A DNA stretch of 31,483 nt from JAAYFJ01 sp964344295 (GCA_964344295.1 CAYFMR010000013.1:1-31483); one strand, 5' to 3'; positions 23,660 through 31,317 are shown, counted from the first letter of the stretch. Translations and numbers: made by a program. The notes: generated from the letters alone by a model not told the origin.

Positions 23660-23878
23660 CTAGGCCTCCTTCCTTACGGCCAGCTCACGTTCTTTAATGA
23701 TGGTTTTAACCCTGGCAATGTCTTTTTTCACTGCTCCAATGGCACGAGGGTTATCCAGCTGACCGGTGGCCAATTGAAAACGTAAATTGAACAGTTCGCT
23801 TTTCAGTTCTTTTTCTTTGTTCGCTAAGTCTCCATCGGACATTTGGCGAATATCTTTAACCTTCACTGGCTTCACCAT
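23660..23878 (-). CDS. rpmC: 50S ribosomal protein L29
   Basis: A small two-helix protein at the exit tunnel, a docking site for trigger factor and SRP. IRQMSDGDLANKEKELKSELFNLRFQLATGQL and the tail ARVKTIIKEREL mark the family. The start is uncertain: ATG 23878 (used here, 72 residues) overlaps rplP by 23 bases, while GTG 23866 would give the more usual length (68 residues) and an 11-base overlap. No site has an ideal Shine-Dalgarno, so translation probably depends on rplP. Confidence 0.93.
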   Translation of the reverse strand: MVKPVKVKDIRQMSDGDLANKEKELKSELFNLRFQLATGQLDNPRAIGAVKKDIARVKTIIKERELAVRKEA

Positions 23879-24296
23879 CCTTCTCATGCTCTGCCTTGAC
23901 CACAAACTTGGTCTTGATGGGTAACTTGTTTGCCGCTAAACGCATAGCTTCTCTGGCGTCTTCTTCGCTGACACCGCTCATCTCAAATAAGATGCGACCC
24001 GGTTTTACGACTGCTACCCAGTAATCTGGTGCCCCTTTACCGGAACCCATACGGGTTTCAGCCGGTTTAGCAGACACGGATTTGTGCGGGAATATTTTAA
24101 TCCAGATGTTACCACCACGACGTACGTAACGGGTCATCGCACGACGAGCAGCCTCGATTTGGTTGGATGTGATCCAAGCCGGTTCGATGGCTTGTAGGCC
24201 GAAATCACCATAGGTGATGGTGTTGCCTCGTTGTGCTGTGCCCTTCATACGACCGCGATGCACTCGACGATACTTGACTCTCTTGGGCATTAACAT
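23856..24296 (-). CDS. rplP: 50S ribosomal protein L16
   Basis: A 146-residue protein near the A-site and peptidyl transferase centre. PKRVKYRRVHRGRMKG, the FGLQAIEPAWITSNQIEAARRA block and KPAETRMGSGKGAPDYWVAVVKPGRILFE identify it. Two starts are possible, ATG 24296 and ATG 24290; the first is eight bases from GGAGG. The last bases overlap rpmC. Confidence 0.98.
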   Translation of the reverse strand: MLMPKRVKYRRVHRGRMKGTAQRGNTITYGDFGLQAIEPAWITSNQIEAARRAMTRYVRRGGNIWIKIFPHKSVSAKPAETRMGSGKGAPDYWVAVVKPGRILFEMSGVSEEDAREAMRLAANKLPIKTKFVVKAEHEKDGEASEG

Positions 24297-24309
24297 TTAG
24301 AGCACCTCC

Positions 24310-25005
24310 TTAACGACTGTCTCTTTGATCTCTTCTACGTCTGTTACGGGGAGCTCTTCTGGCCGGTCTTTGTTGGCCGGGGAGGACTTCACCTTTATAT
24401 AACCAGACTTTTACACCGATCTTTCCGTAAGTGGTGTCGGCTTCTGCGAAACCGGCATCAATGTCGGCACGTAGAGTTTGTAGGGGAATGGTTCCCTCTG
24501 CATACCCTTCCGTACGCGCCATATCCGCCCCACCTAGACGACCGGATACGGAAGTGCGAATCCCTTTGGCGCCCATGCGCATGGTGCGTTGAATCGCTTG
24601 TTTCATCGCACGGCGGAAAGAGATACGGCGCTCTAACTGTTCGGCAATGCTTTCTGCTACTAATTGTGCGTCCAAATCGGGAACTTTGACTTCTTCCACA
24701 TTGACGACTACGTCTTTTCCCGTCAACTTATTTAAGTCTTGACGCAATTCTTCTACGCCGGCACCACCACGACCGATGACCATACCTGGCTTAGCAGCGG
24801 CAATGGTGACTTTGATCTTATTGGCGGCACGTTCAATTTCAATTTTAGAAATGCCGGCTGGATATAATTTTTTCTTAACGAATTCGCGGACTTTGTAGTC
24901 TTCGACTAAAAGATCGCCAAAGTCTTTTTTATTGGCGTACCAACGTGAATCCCAGTCTTTAATGATACCTACGCGAAGTCCGTGAGGATTAACTTTTTGA
25001 CCCAT
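24310..25005 (-). CDS. rpsC: 30S ribosomal protein S3
   Basis: A 231-residue protein at the mRNA entry channel with a KH domain (GMVIGRGGAGVEELR, near 75-90) and the C-terminal RMGAKGIRTSVSGRLGGADMAR block. The tail after about residue 210 is basic and low in complexity (RRAPRNRRRRDQR), as in many clostridial S3. Fifteen bases separate it from rplV. Confidence 0.98.
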   Translation of the reverse strand: MGQKVNPHGLRVGIIKDWDSRWYANKKDFGDLLVEDYKVREFVKKKLYPAGISKIEIERAANKIKVTIAAAKPGMVIGRGGAGVEELRQDLNKLTGKDVVVNVEEVKVPDLDAQLVAESIAEQLERRISFRRAMKQAIQRTMRMGAKGIRTSVSGRLGGADMARTEGYAEGTIPLQTLRADIDAGFAEADTTYGKIGVKVWLYKGEVLPGQQRPARRAPRNRRRRDQRDSR

Positions 25006-25020
25006 GAATGATTCCCTCCT

Positions 25021-25359
25021 TTAGGCTTCTTCTTCTGCTACGACGACACCGATATGGCTCGTGCGTTTCAAAATGGGGTATGCCATACCTTTAGCTTTGG
25101 GACGAAAACGCTTCATCGTCGGGCCATCATTGGCATAAGCATTTTTCACAATCAAGGTGTCACGATCCAGGTTCAAGTTGTTTTCGGCATTGGCCACTGC
25201 AGAGGCCAATACTTTTTCTAAGATACGGGCACCTTTTTTGGGCGTAAACTTCAAAAGAGCCAGGGCTTCATCCACTTGTTTACCACGGATTTCATCGCAA
25301 ATATATCCAACCTTTAAAGGGGAAATGCGCACGTGTTTGGCAACAGCTTTTGCTTCCAT
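25021..25359 (-). CDS. rplV: 50S ribosomal protein L22
   Basis: A 112-residue protein with a hairpin that reaches into the exit tunnel. VRISPLKVGYICDEIRGK at the start and the hairpin to C-terminal region PTMKRFRPKAKGMAYPILKRTSHIGVVV are recognisable. The macrolide-related loop shows no insertion or deletion that I can see. Confidence 0.98.
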   Translation of the reverse strand: MEAKAVAKHVRISPLKVGYICDEIRGKQVDEALALLKFTPKKGARILEKVLASAVANAENNLNLDRDTLIVKNAYANDGPTMKRFRPKAKGMAYPILKRTSHIGVVVAEEEA

Positions 25360-25371
25360 TTACAACCCTCC

Positions 25372-25656
25372 TTAACGTACACCGCTGGACTTTTCAGAGC
25401 GTCCTGCGTGTCCTCGATACGTTCTAGTGGAGACGAATTCTCCTAATTTATGTCCTACCATGTCTTCGGTGATGTAGACCGGTACGTGTTTGCGACCATC
25501 ATGCACGGCAATGGTATGGGAAACCATTTCCGGGAAAATGGTGGAACGACGTGACCAGGTCTTGATGACTTTCTTTTCGTTTTTTTCGTTCAATTCGTCG
25601 ATCTTTTTGAGCAAATGCTCATCGGCGAAAGGACCTTTTTTAAGCGATCTTCCCAC
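25372..25656 (-). CDS. rpsS: 30S ribosomal protein S19
   Basis: A 94-residue head protein that contacts the A-site finger with S13. MGRSLKKGPFADEHLLKKI, TWSRRSTIFPEMVSHTIAVHDGRKH and GEFVSTRTYRGHAGR are near-universal. It lies between rplB and rplV. Confidence 0.98.
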   Translation of the reverse strand: MGRSLKKGPFADEHLLKKIDELNEKNEKKVIKTWSRRSTIFPEMVSHTIAVHDGRKHVPVYITEDMVGHKLGEFVSTRTYRGHAGRSEKSSGVR

Positions 25657-25676
25657 GAGCGATTCCTCCTTTTATC

Positions 25677-26510
25677 CTATTTCGTGCGACGACGTACAAT
25701 GTATTTGTCAGACTTCTTGTTTTTCTTACGGGTTTTCACTCCGTGAGATTGTTTACCCCAGGGAGTCATGGGAGACGGACGTCCGATCGGCGCGCGTCCT
25801 TCCCCACCACCGTGCGGGTGATCCACCGGGTTCATGGCAGAACCACGAACGTGAGGACGAATGCCCATGTGGCGAGAACGTCCAGCTTTACCGATGGTAA
25901 CCAGCTCATGAGATAAGTTGCCGACTTGGCCCACTGTGGCGCGGCAGTTGATGTTGATCAGACGGAACTCGCCGGAAGGCATGCGCAATTGTGCGTATTT
26001 ACCTTCTTTAGCCATCAACTGAGCCTGTGCTCCTGCAGAGCGAACCAGCTGAGCACCCTTACCCGGTTTCATTTCCACTGCGTGTACCGTAGTACCTACG
26101 GGAATGTTTGCCAGCGGAAGGGCGTTGCCGACTTTGATGTCCGCATCGGGACCGGATTCCACGACGTCGCCAACTTTTAGTCCGTTAGGAGCTAGGATGT
26201 AGCGTTTTTCACCGTCTACATAGTGCAGTAAGGCAATGTTTGCCGTACGGTTCGGGTCGTATTCGATGGTAGCCACTTTCGCCGGGATACCGTCTTTTAA
26301 TCTCTTAAAGTCGATGATTCTATATTTTCTCTTAGCACCACCGCCACGGTGACGAGTGGTGATACGGCCATGGGCGTTACGGCCGGCCGTTTTATTCATG
26401 GATGTCAGTAAGGATTTCTCCGGCACCGTGCTGGTGATTTCATCAAAGGTCAACACAGACATTTGACGAAGAGCAGGAGAAGTCGGTTTAAATTTTCTAA
26501 TCGTAGCCAT
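25677..26510 (-). CDS. rplB: 50S ribosomal protein L2
   Basis: A 277-residue protein needed for subunit joining and peptidyl transferase activity. RNAHGRITTRHRGGGAKRKYR in the N-terminal part and the invariant NPVDHPHGGGEGRAP near 225-240 (with the functionally important His) are present. The basic tail is normal. It lies 21 bases after rplW. Confidence 0.98.
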   Translation of the reverse strand: MATIRKFKPTSPALRQMSVLTFDEITSTVPEKSLLTSMNKTAGRNAHGRITTRHRGGGAKRKYRIIDFKRLKDGIPAKVATIEYDPNRTANIALLHYVDGEKRYILAPNGLKVGDVVESGPDADIKVGNALPLANIPVGTTVHAVEMKPGKGAQLVRSAGAQAQLMAKEGKYAQLRMPSGEFRLININCRATVGQVGNLSHELVTIGKAGRSRHMGIRPHVRGSAMNPVDHPHGGGEGRAPIGRPSPMTPWGKQSHGVKTRKKNKKSDKYIVRRRTK

Positions 26511-26531
26511 GATTTACCTCCTTTTTCCTGA

Positions 26532-26825
26532 TTATTCCATGCCCTCGAAGAATTCGATGGGTTTGGAATCCTCCGTCAAAGTGACAATGGCCTTTTTCCA
26601 GCTGGGGCGACGTCCAGAGGTCATACCTTGACGTTTTAACTTACCTTGCATGCGCATGGTGTTCACTTTAGCGACCTTGACATCAAAAATGGTTTCGATT
26701 GCCTTTTTGACTTCAGATTTGGTAGCGTTTTTTTCCACTTCAAATGTGTACTTTCCATGCTCCATAAAGTCCATACTACGTTCTGTAATAACGGGACGGC
26801 GAATGATATCGTGAGGATGTTTCAT
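26532..26825 (-). CDS. rplW: 50S ribosomal protein L23
   Basis: A 97-residue protein at the exit tunnel, docking site for trigger factor and SRP. RPVITERSMDFMEHGKYTFEVEKNATKSEVKKAIE is the core. The start overlaps the rplD stop by one base (TAATG), so translation is coupled. Confidence 0.98.
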   Translation of the reverse strand: MKHPHDIIRRPVITERSMDFMEHGKYTFEVEKNATKSEVKKAIETIFDVKVAKVNTMRMQGKLKRQGMTSGRRPSWKKAIVTLTEDSKPIEFFEGME

Positions 26826-27448
26826 TAGCTATACACCTCCTCTAAGTGTTTGATCGCATCTTTGGTGATGATTAAGGTGTTGGCATTGATCAAGTCATAG
26901 ATATTGATGTTTTCCACCATGCTACTTTGGACGCGAGGCAGGTTGCGCACGCTCTTGGTGATGTTTTGGCAAGCGCCTTTGGTCACCAGTAAAGCTTTTT
27001 CGTCGGCTCCCACGGTCTTCATCAGATTGACTACGGTCTTGGTTTTGGGAGCGTCCATAGCGAATTCATCTAGCACGATGATTTCATCTGCACGCAGTTT
27101 CGCAGTCAATACGGATTTTAATGCCAAGGTGCGGACTTTCTTCGGCGTGGTGTAGCGATAAGAACGCGGTTTCGGCGCAAATACGACACCGCCACCTCTC
27201 CATTGAGGAGAACGGATGCTTCCTTGACGAGCACGGCCTGTTCCCTTTTGTCTCCAGGGTTTGCGGCCACCCCCGCGGACTTCCGCACGAGTTTTCGCTG
27301 ACTGAGTGCCTTGGCGACGATTTGCCAGTGTGTTTTTAACCACTAGGTACACGGCGTGTTCGTTGGGCTCTATATTGAAAATTTCATCATTTAAGGAAAG
27401 CTCTTCGACTTCTTTGCCTTCCATATTCAACACTTTTACAGTTGCCAT
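26825..27448 (-). CDS. rplD: 50S ribosomal protein L4
   Basis: A 207-residue protein with a long loop lining the exit tunnel (RGGGRKPWRQKGTGRARQGS, about 58-85). In E. coli L4 also represses the S10 operon at its leader; in Firmicutes this is not established. The stop overlaps rplW by one base. GGAGG lies upstream of the ATG. Confidence 0.98.
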   Translation of the reverse strand: MATVKVLNMEGKEVEELSLNDEIFNIEPNEHAVYLVVKNTLANRRQGTQSAKTRAEVRGGGRKPWRQKGTGRARQGSIRSPQWRGGGVVFAPKPRSYRYTTPKKVRTLALKSVLTAKLRADEIIVLDEFAMDAPKTKTVVNLMKTVGADEKALLVTKGACQNITKSVRNLPRVQSSMVENINIYDLINANTLIITKDAIKHLEEVYS

Positions 27449-27474
27449 TATAGATCCTCCTTTCCGGTCTTAAC

Positions 27475-28104
27475 TTATCGTTTAATGCTGGTCGTTTTGA
27501 TTTCTACCAGGCCTTTTTTAGGACCGGGAATCGAACCTTTTACAAGTAAATAATTTTCTTCGGCGTTCACTTGCACAATTTCCAGGTTTTGGATGGTCAC
27601 TCTTTCGTGTCCCATCTTGCCTGCCATGCGGTGGTTCTTAAAGACCTTGCCGGGATAAGCGGATGCACTCATACCACCGGGCATACGGTGGAACTTGGAA
27701 CCGTGCGATTCACGGCCGCGGCCAAAGCCATGGCGGCGAATGACCCCTTGGGTACCCTTACCTTTGGAAGTGCCTACCACATCCACCTTGTCGCCTGCTT
27801 CGAATAAGTCGATGCCGATGGTGGATCCCACTTCGTATTCATCGATGTTCTCTACGGCAACTTCTCGTAAGTATTTTTTCGGTTCTACGCCGGCTTTGTC
27901 GAAATGGCCTTTGTTCGGCTTGTTGATGCGGTGTTCCGCGATATCGGTAAAGCCTAATTGCAATGCGTTGTAACCGTCTTGTTCTACCGTTTTCTTTTGC
28001 ACGACGGTATGAGGCAATACCTCGATGACCGTCACGGGGATAATGGCCCCATTCTCTTCAAAGATCTGGGTCATGCCCACCTTTGTGCCAAATAAATGCT
28101 TCAT
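27475..28104 (-). CDS. rplC: 50S ribosomal protein L3
   Basis: A 209-residue early-assembly protein near the peptidyl transferase centre. MKHLFGTKVGMTQIFEENG at the start and the extended loop with RHGFGRGRESHGSKFHRMPG and the tip GKVFKNHRMAGKMG identify it. A 58-base gap with a small hairpin separates it from rpsJ. GGAGG precedes the ATG. Confidence 0.98.
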   Translation of the reverse strand: MKHLFGTKVGMTQIFEENGAIIPVTVIEVLPHTVVQKKTVEQDGYNALQLGFTDIAEHRINKPNKGHFDKAGVEPKKYLREVAVENIDEYEVGSTIGIDLFEAGDKVDVVGTSKGKGTQGVIRRHGFGRGRESHGSKFHRMPGGMSASAYPGKVFKNHRMAGKMGHERVTIQNLEIVQVNAEENYLLVKGSIPGPKKGLVEIKTTSIKR

Positions 28105-28162
28105 ATTCTAACCTCCATTGTTCATAGCGGATTACCCTTACGGCAATCTTATAACAGGAAAC

Positions 28163-28480
28163 CTACAGCTTGATTTCGATGTCCACACCGGCAGGAAGAT
28201 TTAACTTCATCAGTGCATCCACCGTCTTTTGGGTAGGGCTTAAGATATCGATCAGACGCTTATGCGTACGTTGCTCAAATTGTTCACGGCTGTCCTTGTG
28301 CTTATGCACGGAACGCAAAATCGTTACAATCTCTTTTTGTGTCGGCAACGGAATCGGTCCGGAAACCACAGAACCGGCGTTTCTTGCAGCCTCGGCAATG
28401 CGAGTGGCTGAAGCATCCAGTAACTGATGGTCATAAGCCTTCAATCTGATACGAATTTTTCCATTATCCTTGTTTCCCAT
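28163..28480 (-). CDS. rpsJ: 30S ribosomal protein S10
   Basis: A 105-residue protein of the small-subunit head, which also joins transcription antitermination complexes with NusB in bacteria. KIRIRLKAYDHQLLDASA, GPIPLPTQKEIVT and SVHKHKDSREQFEQRTHKRLI are diagnostic. The frame is open to 28519, but ATG 28480 has GGAGG six to seven bases upstream and gives the usual start. First gene of the S10-spc-alpha cluster. The str genes (rpsL, rpsG, fusA, tuf) are not adjacent. Confidence 0.98.
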   Translation of the reverse strand: MGNKDNGKIRIRLKAYDHQLLDASATRIAEAARNAGSVVSGPIPLPTQKEIVTILRSVHKHKDSREQFEQRTHKRLIDILSPTQKTVDALMKLNLPAGVDIEIKL

Positions 28481-28766
28481 TAACTTACCTCCTTCAATCG
28501 CATGTGATCTCGTACACACGACCCACGGGCCGATACTCTTACCCGGGCGTTTGTGAATTGCCCGAAATAAAAAACTCTCATGAAAGGCGCTTATCTACAC
28601 ACTTTCCAGCCTCTACTCGAGAGCTTCGGTCCGGTCGCTCGAATTTAATTCGAACATGCTCCGCGAAAATTTCCCCACTCACGTGGAAAGGGTTCCCTAA
28701 TCAGGTATCCATCGAGATCCTGTGGTGGGCAACCTCCCGCTTAACCGCATATCTTCAATTAAACAC
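28481..28766 (-). promoter_or_regulatory. Leader of the S10 operon with a possible attenuator
   Basis: About 285 bases between the promoter and rpsJ, with no gene. On the minus strand CTCTC (28619-28623) can pair with nearby AGAG (28611-28614) in a small hairpin, or with a distal GAGAG (28575-28579), with GAAAG (28602-28606) pairing CTTTC (28582-28586) inside it, directly followed by six T residues (28569-28574). This is a mutually exclusive pair in the style of an attenuator. A further palindrome TCGAATTTAATTCGA lies at 28639-28653. I do not recognise a known r-protein leader family. Confidence 0.4.
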
Positions 28767-28772
28767 CAAGTT

Positions 28773-28801
28773 ATTATACATGACGAAAGGCCATATTTCA
28801 A
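28773..28801 (-). promoter_or_regulatory. Promoter of the S10-spc-alpha operon
   Basis: TTGAAA (28796-28801), a 17-base spacer and a perfect TATAAT (28773-28778) on the minus strand. This is a near-consensus sigma-A promoter, as expected for a highly expressed operon. Confidence 0.9.
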
Positions 28802-28850
28802 GTAATTCTTTGCTTTTTTGAAAATCTCCGGCCCTTATGGGCGAAATTAA

Positions 28851-28880
28851 AAGAAATAGGGTCCTTAGTCCCTATTTCTT
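28851..28880 (-). terminator. Rho-independent terminator after ribU
   Basis: Perfect 11-bp stem (AAGAAATAGGG against CCCTATTTCTT) with an 8-base loop, 10 bases after the ribU stop; TTTT follows on the minus strand. Confidence 0.85.
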
Positions 28881-28890
28881 AGCCATACTT

Positions 28891-29526
28891 TTATTTTCCA
28901 TGCCTTTCCCGGTAGACATCAATCTTTAAGACCGAGCGCAGTCGACGATACAAAAGAAGCGTTACCAAGGCTGCTGAGGAGCCCTTAACCAGGTTAAACG
29001 GCAATACGGTATAGAGGATCATCGTCTTTAAGTCCACCACTTTCGACGTGACTGCCGCTCCCATGGCAATGATCTTATCCATGGGGATCATGAGCTGGGC
29101 ATACAGGGGAAAGATCACGTAGTAGTTCGATAGACAAGCCACCGCTGACATGGTGAGCACACCGGCAATCAAGCTGATCACGGCCGCTTTAAAGGTATGA
29201 TACCGGCGATAGATCAATACAGCCGTGAGCACAAATGTGCTGCCGACAATAAAGTTTGAAAGCTCGCCGACTCCGCCGGTCGAGGAGCCTTTTATGATTA
29301 ACAGTAACAGGTTCTTAAAAAACATCACCAGCACACCGGCTACCGGGCCCATCGAGTACCCGGCCAACAGGGCCGGCATATCGGCAATGTCCCATTTGAT
29401 AAAAGGCGGTGCCAAAAATGCCAAGGGAAAATTCAAGTATTGCAAAATGACACTCACTGCCGTCAAAATAGCCACCCGTGCCATAAAGGCGGTGGAATAT
29501 CCTTTTTGTCGTATCTCAGAATTCAC
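28891..29526 (-). CDS. ribU: Riboflavin transporter RibU (ECF S component)
   Basis: A 211-residue membrane protein with about six helices. The blocks FLAPPFIKWDIADMPALLAGY, GPVAGVLVMFFKNLLLL and the GSSTGGVGELSNFIVG loop are those of RibU substrate-binding subunits. It binds riboflavin and works with a shared ECF module (EcfA/A'/T), which is not in this window. An FMN riboswitch immediately upstream supports the substrate. It starts at GTG 29526, six bases after GGAGG; an overlapping ATG at 29528 is followed at once by TGA, so it cannot be the start. Confidence 0.95.
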   Translation of the reverse strand: MNSEIRQKGYSTAFMARVAILTAVSVILQYLNFPLAFLAPPFIKWDIADMPALLAGYSMGPVAGVLVMFFKNLLLLIIKGSSTGGVGELSNFIVGSTFVLTAVLIYRRYHTFKAAVISLIAGVLTMSAVACLSNYYVIFPLYAQLMIPMDKIIAMGAAVTSKVVDLKTMILYTVLPFNLVKGSSAALVTLLLYRRLRSVLKIDVYRERHGK

Positions 29527-29540
29527 ATGCTACCTCCTAC

Positions 29541-29575
29541 AAAAATAGAAACGCATCTCCTTTAGGACATGCGTT
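29541..29575 (-). terminator. Expression-platform terminator of the FMN riboswitch
   Basis: Long perfect hairpin (AACGCAT, TCCT, AGGA, ATGCGTT with paired bulges of one G on each side) followed by TTTCTATTTTT on the minus strand, between the aptamer and the ribU start. It implies control of transcription termination by FMN. Confidence 0.85.
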
Positions 29576-29603
29576 GAGCGTCTTTTGGGCAAATTAAGCC
29601 CCA

Positions 29604-29712
29604 GTTTCTTCTCTCTTCCCGCCTATACGGTCGGTTGCGGAATTACACCGCATCAGCTTAGCTCGCAGACTTTACTGCCGGTGGGGAGTTGCACCCCGTC
29701 CTGAAGTTCCCA
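29604..29712 (-). promoter_or_regulatory. FMN riboswitch (RFN element)
   Basis: On the minus strand the conserved pieces are present in order: GGGTGCAACTCCCCACCGGC, AGTAAAGTCTGCGAGC, CTGATGCGGTGTAATTCCGC, AACCGACCGTATAG, GGGAAGAGAGAAG. They match the RFN element. P1 is closed by CTTC/GAAG. It binds flavin mononucleotide and would switch off ribU when FMN is plentiful. Confidence 0.95.
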
Positions 29713-29715
29713 ATT

Positions 29716-29745
29716 ACTATACCATAATCCCCCGTCCTCCTTCAA
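29716..29745 (-). promoter_or_regulatory. Promoter of ribU
   Basis: TTGAAG (29740-29745), an 18-base spacer and TATAGT (29716-29721) with an extended TGG in front. The transcript would start near 29709, at the beginning of the riboswitch. Confidence 0.7.
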
Positions 29746-29785
29746 GGCTTCTTCCCAGAAGTTCCCGTCTGGTTTTTCCGTAACA

Positions 29786-29812
29786 AAAAAGCAGCACTAG
29801 GCGCTGCTTTTT
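29786..29812 (-). terminator. Rho-independent terminator after the CsbD-like gene
   Basis: Perfect 10-bp stem (AAAAAGCAGC against GCTGCTTTTT) with a 7-base loop; a T-run follows on the minus strand. Confidence 0.88.
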
Positions 29813-29847
29813 GTGATCGAGCTGATTGCACAAACGGGGACTAGCTT

Positions 29848-30060
29848 TTATTTGAAGAAGTCTTCTATAAAAGCATCCCATTTCTTTCGTTGTTCTTTTT
29901 CTTCTTCTTCGTCCCAGCCATACATTTCACGAAGTTTGCCGTAGACCACTTCCATATCGCCTTCCGCTTTTTTCAGGTCATCATCGGTGATCTTGCCCCA
30001 TTCACCTTTGACTTTTCCGGCAAATTGTTCCCATTTGCCTCCAATAATATCTTTATTCAT
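29848..30060 (-). CDS. CsbD-like stress protein
   Basis: A 70-residue, very charged, soluble protein. The family pattern is seen: MNKDIIGGKWEQFAGKVKGEWGKITDDDLKKAEG, then YGKLREMYGW. CsbD-like proteins (PF05532) respond to general stress in Bacillus and other bacteria; the biochemical role is not known. ATG 30060 has GGAG at good spacing; the open frame further upstream (to 30123) lacks a ribosome site. It is transcribed alone, with a terminator after it, and a sigma-B-like element before it. Confidence 0.9.
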   Translation of the reverse strand: MNKDIIGGKWEQFAGKVKGEWGKITDDDLKKAEGDMEVVYGKLREMYGWDEEEEKEQRKKWDAFIEDFFK

Positions 30061-30126
30061 GGTAATCTCCTTTCCCGCCGTCCCTCCCCATGGGGATTGG
30101 GCCACAACATAGGTTCGACACAACGA

Positions 30127-30264
30127 TTACTCACTATCCTTGCTATACCCAATGCGATGAAAACGAAACGGAATCAAAGCGCCTGTCGTTGCCGAGGCGA
30201 TCCCTCCCAACGCCGCTTAGACCATAAACGAGCCTAAAATCACCGGTTTTTGGTCACGCCGCTT
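30127..30264 (-). other. Short open region after the PTS-like gene, possible gene remnant
   Basis: Directly after the TAG of the PTS-like gene, the same frame reads KRRDQKPVILGSFMV, TAA (30217-30219), then a 29-codon stretch ALGGIASATTGALIPFRFHR and so on, ending at TAA (30127-30129). The second part looks like a real membrane-segment and basic end, but there is no start codon or ribosome site. I call it a possible remnant only. It also contains the sigma-B-like element. Confidence 0.2.
30145..30169 (-). promoter_or_regulatory. Sigma-B-like promoter candidate of the CsbD-like gene
   Basis: The minus strand reads GTTTCG, 13 bases, GGGTAT, which resembles the Bacillus sigma-B consensus (GTTTAA, 12-15 bases, GGGTAT). 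It is 85 bases before the ATG. No better sigma-A box was seen. Caution: the same bases can be read as decayed coding sequence. Confidence 0.35.
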
Positions 30265-31317
30265 CTAGGCTTTCTCTCGTTTACCCTCTTCCAGTCCGCG
30301 AATGGTCATATCCCCCGGCTTAATCCATCCCCAAGCCAAAAGGATGCGATAAAAGAGATAGGACAGCACCGCCGGCAGGATGAAGTGCAAAAGAATCACG
30401 CCAAGCCACACGGCACTTTGACTCGTGCCGGCCATGGCGGTAAATGTTCCCACCTGACCTACGAGCCCGGAAGTGCCCATGCCGGCTCCCAAGGGAATAT
30501 TTTCCATGCGAAAAACCATAGTACTTAAGGGACCCGTCACCGCTGACGCCAGTGTGGGAGGAATCCAAATCTTCCAATTATGCACAATGTTCGGCACCTG
30601 GAGCATGGACGTTCCCAAAGCTTGGGACAAAAAGCCAGACAGGTCGTTGTCTTTGTAAGAGATCACCGCAAAGCCGATCATCTGTGCACAGCACCCGGCG
30701 GTCGCCGCCCCGGCCGCCAAACCGGATAAGCCCAACATCATACACAGGGCTGCCGACGAAATCGGCAAGGTCAAGACCATGCCCACCACCACAGCGACAA
30801 TCACGCCCATGGCGAAGGGGCGCAAGGTCGTAGCGTACATGATCATTTCACCTAAGGCCATCATAAAGCTGTTAATGGGCGGTCCTACCGTCGTGGCCAC
30901 CCAGGTACCTACGATGACTGTCACTGCCGGAGTGACGATTAAGTCAATTTTCGTCTCGCCGGCCACGAGTTTACCGATTTCCACGGCGATTACAGTGGCG
31001 ATCAAAGCTCCTACGGGGCCGCCGTCTGCGTTACCTGCCAGCCCCACCACTGTGGAGGCCATCAACACCAACTTCGGTGCCTTTAAGGCCAAAGCGATGG
31101 CCACGGCAATGGCCGGTCCCGTCATGTCCCGAGCCATGGGCCAAATGACCTCGGTTAAAAAGGGACTTCCCAATTTGCTGCCGATGGAATTTAAAATCGT
31201 GCCCACCAACAATGTGGCAAAAAGCCCTAGAGCCATATGGCTAAGTACATCGAAGACATACACCCGCCAATCTTGTAATACGTTCTTACGTTTTAAAAAT
31301 GCTTTGACTGAAGCCAC
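30265..31317 (-). CDS. PTS transporter subunit IIC-like membrane protein (PTS_EIIC_2 type)
   Basis: A 350-residue hydrophobic protein with about ten helices and Gly/Ala-rich loops. The blocks FDVLSHMALGLFATLLVGTILNSIG, GLAGNADGGPVGALIA, TPAVTVIVG, GPPIN and GMGTSGLVGQ match the PF13303 family of orphan PTS IIC-like proteins. No EIIA or EIIB partner gene is next to it, and the substrate is unknown. The start is GTG 31317 with AAGGAGG upstream. A promoter lies 50 bases upstream. No clear terminator was found after its stop. Confidence 0.88.
   Translation of the reverse strand: MASVKAFLKRKNVLQDWRVYVFDVLSHMALGLFATLLVGTILNSIGSKLGSPFLTEVIWPMARDMTGPAIAVAIALALKAPKLVLMASTVVGLAGNADGGPVGALIATVIAVEIGKLVAGETKIDLIVTPAVTVIVGTWVATTVGPPINSFMMALGEMIMYATTLRPFAMGVIVAVVVGMVLTLPISSAALCMMLGLSGLAAGAATAGCCAQMIGFAVISYKDNDLSGFLSQALGTSMLQVPNIVHNWKIWIPPTLASAVTGPLSTMVFRMENIPLGAGMGTSGLVGQVGTFTAMAGTSQSAVWLGVILLHFILPAVLSYLFYRILLAWGWIKPGDMTIRGLEEGKREKA

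Noticed and set aside
28581..28590. A simple terminator hairpin CTTTCATGAGAG in the S10 leader
   Set aside because: On its own it would leave almost no loop; only the longer alternative pairing is plausible.
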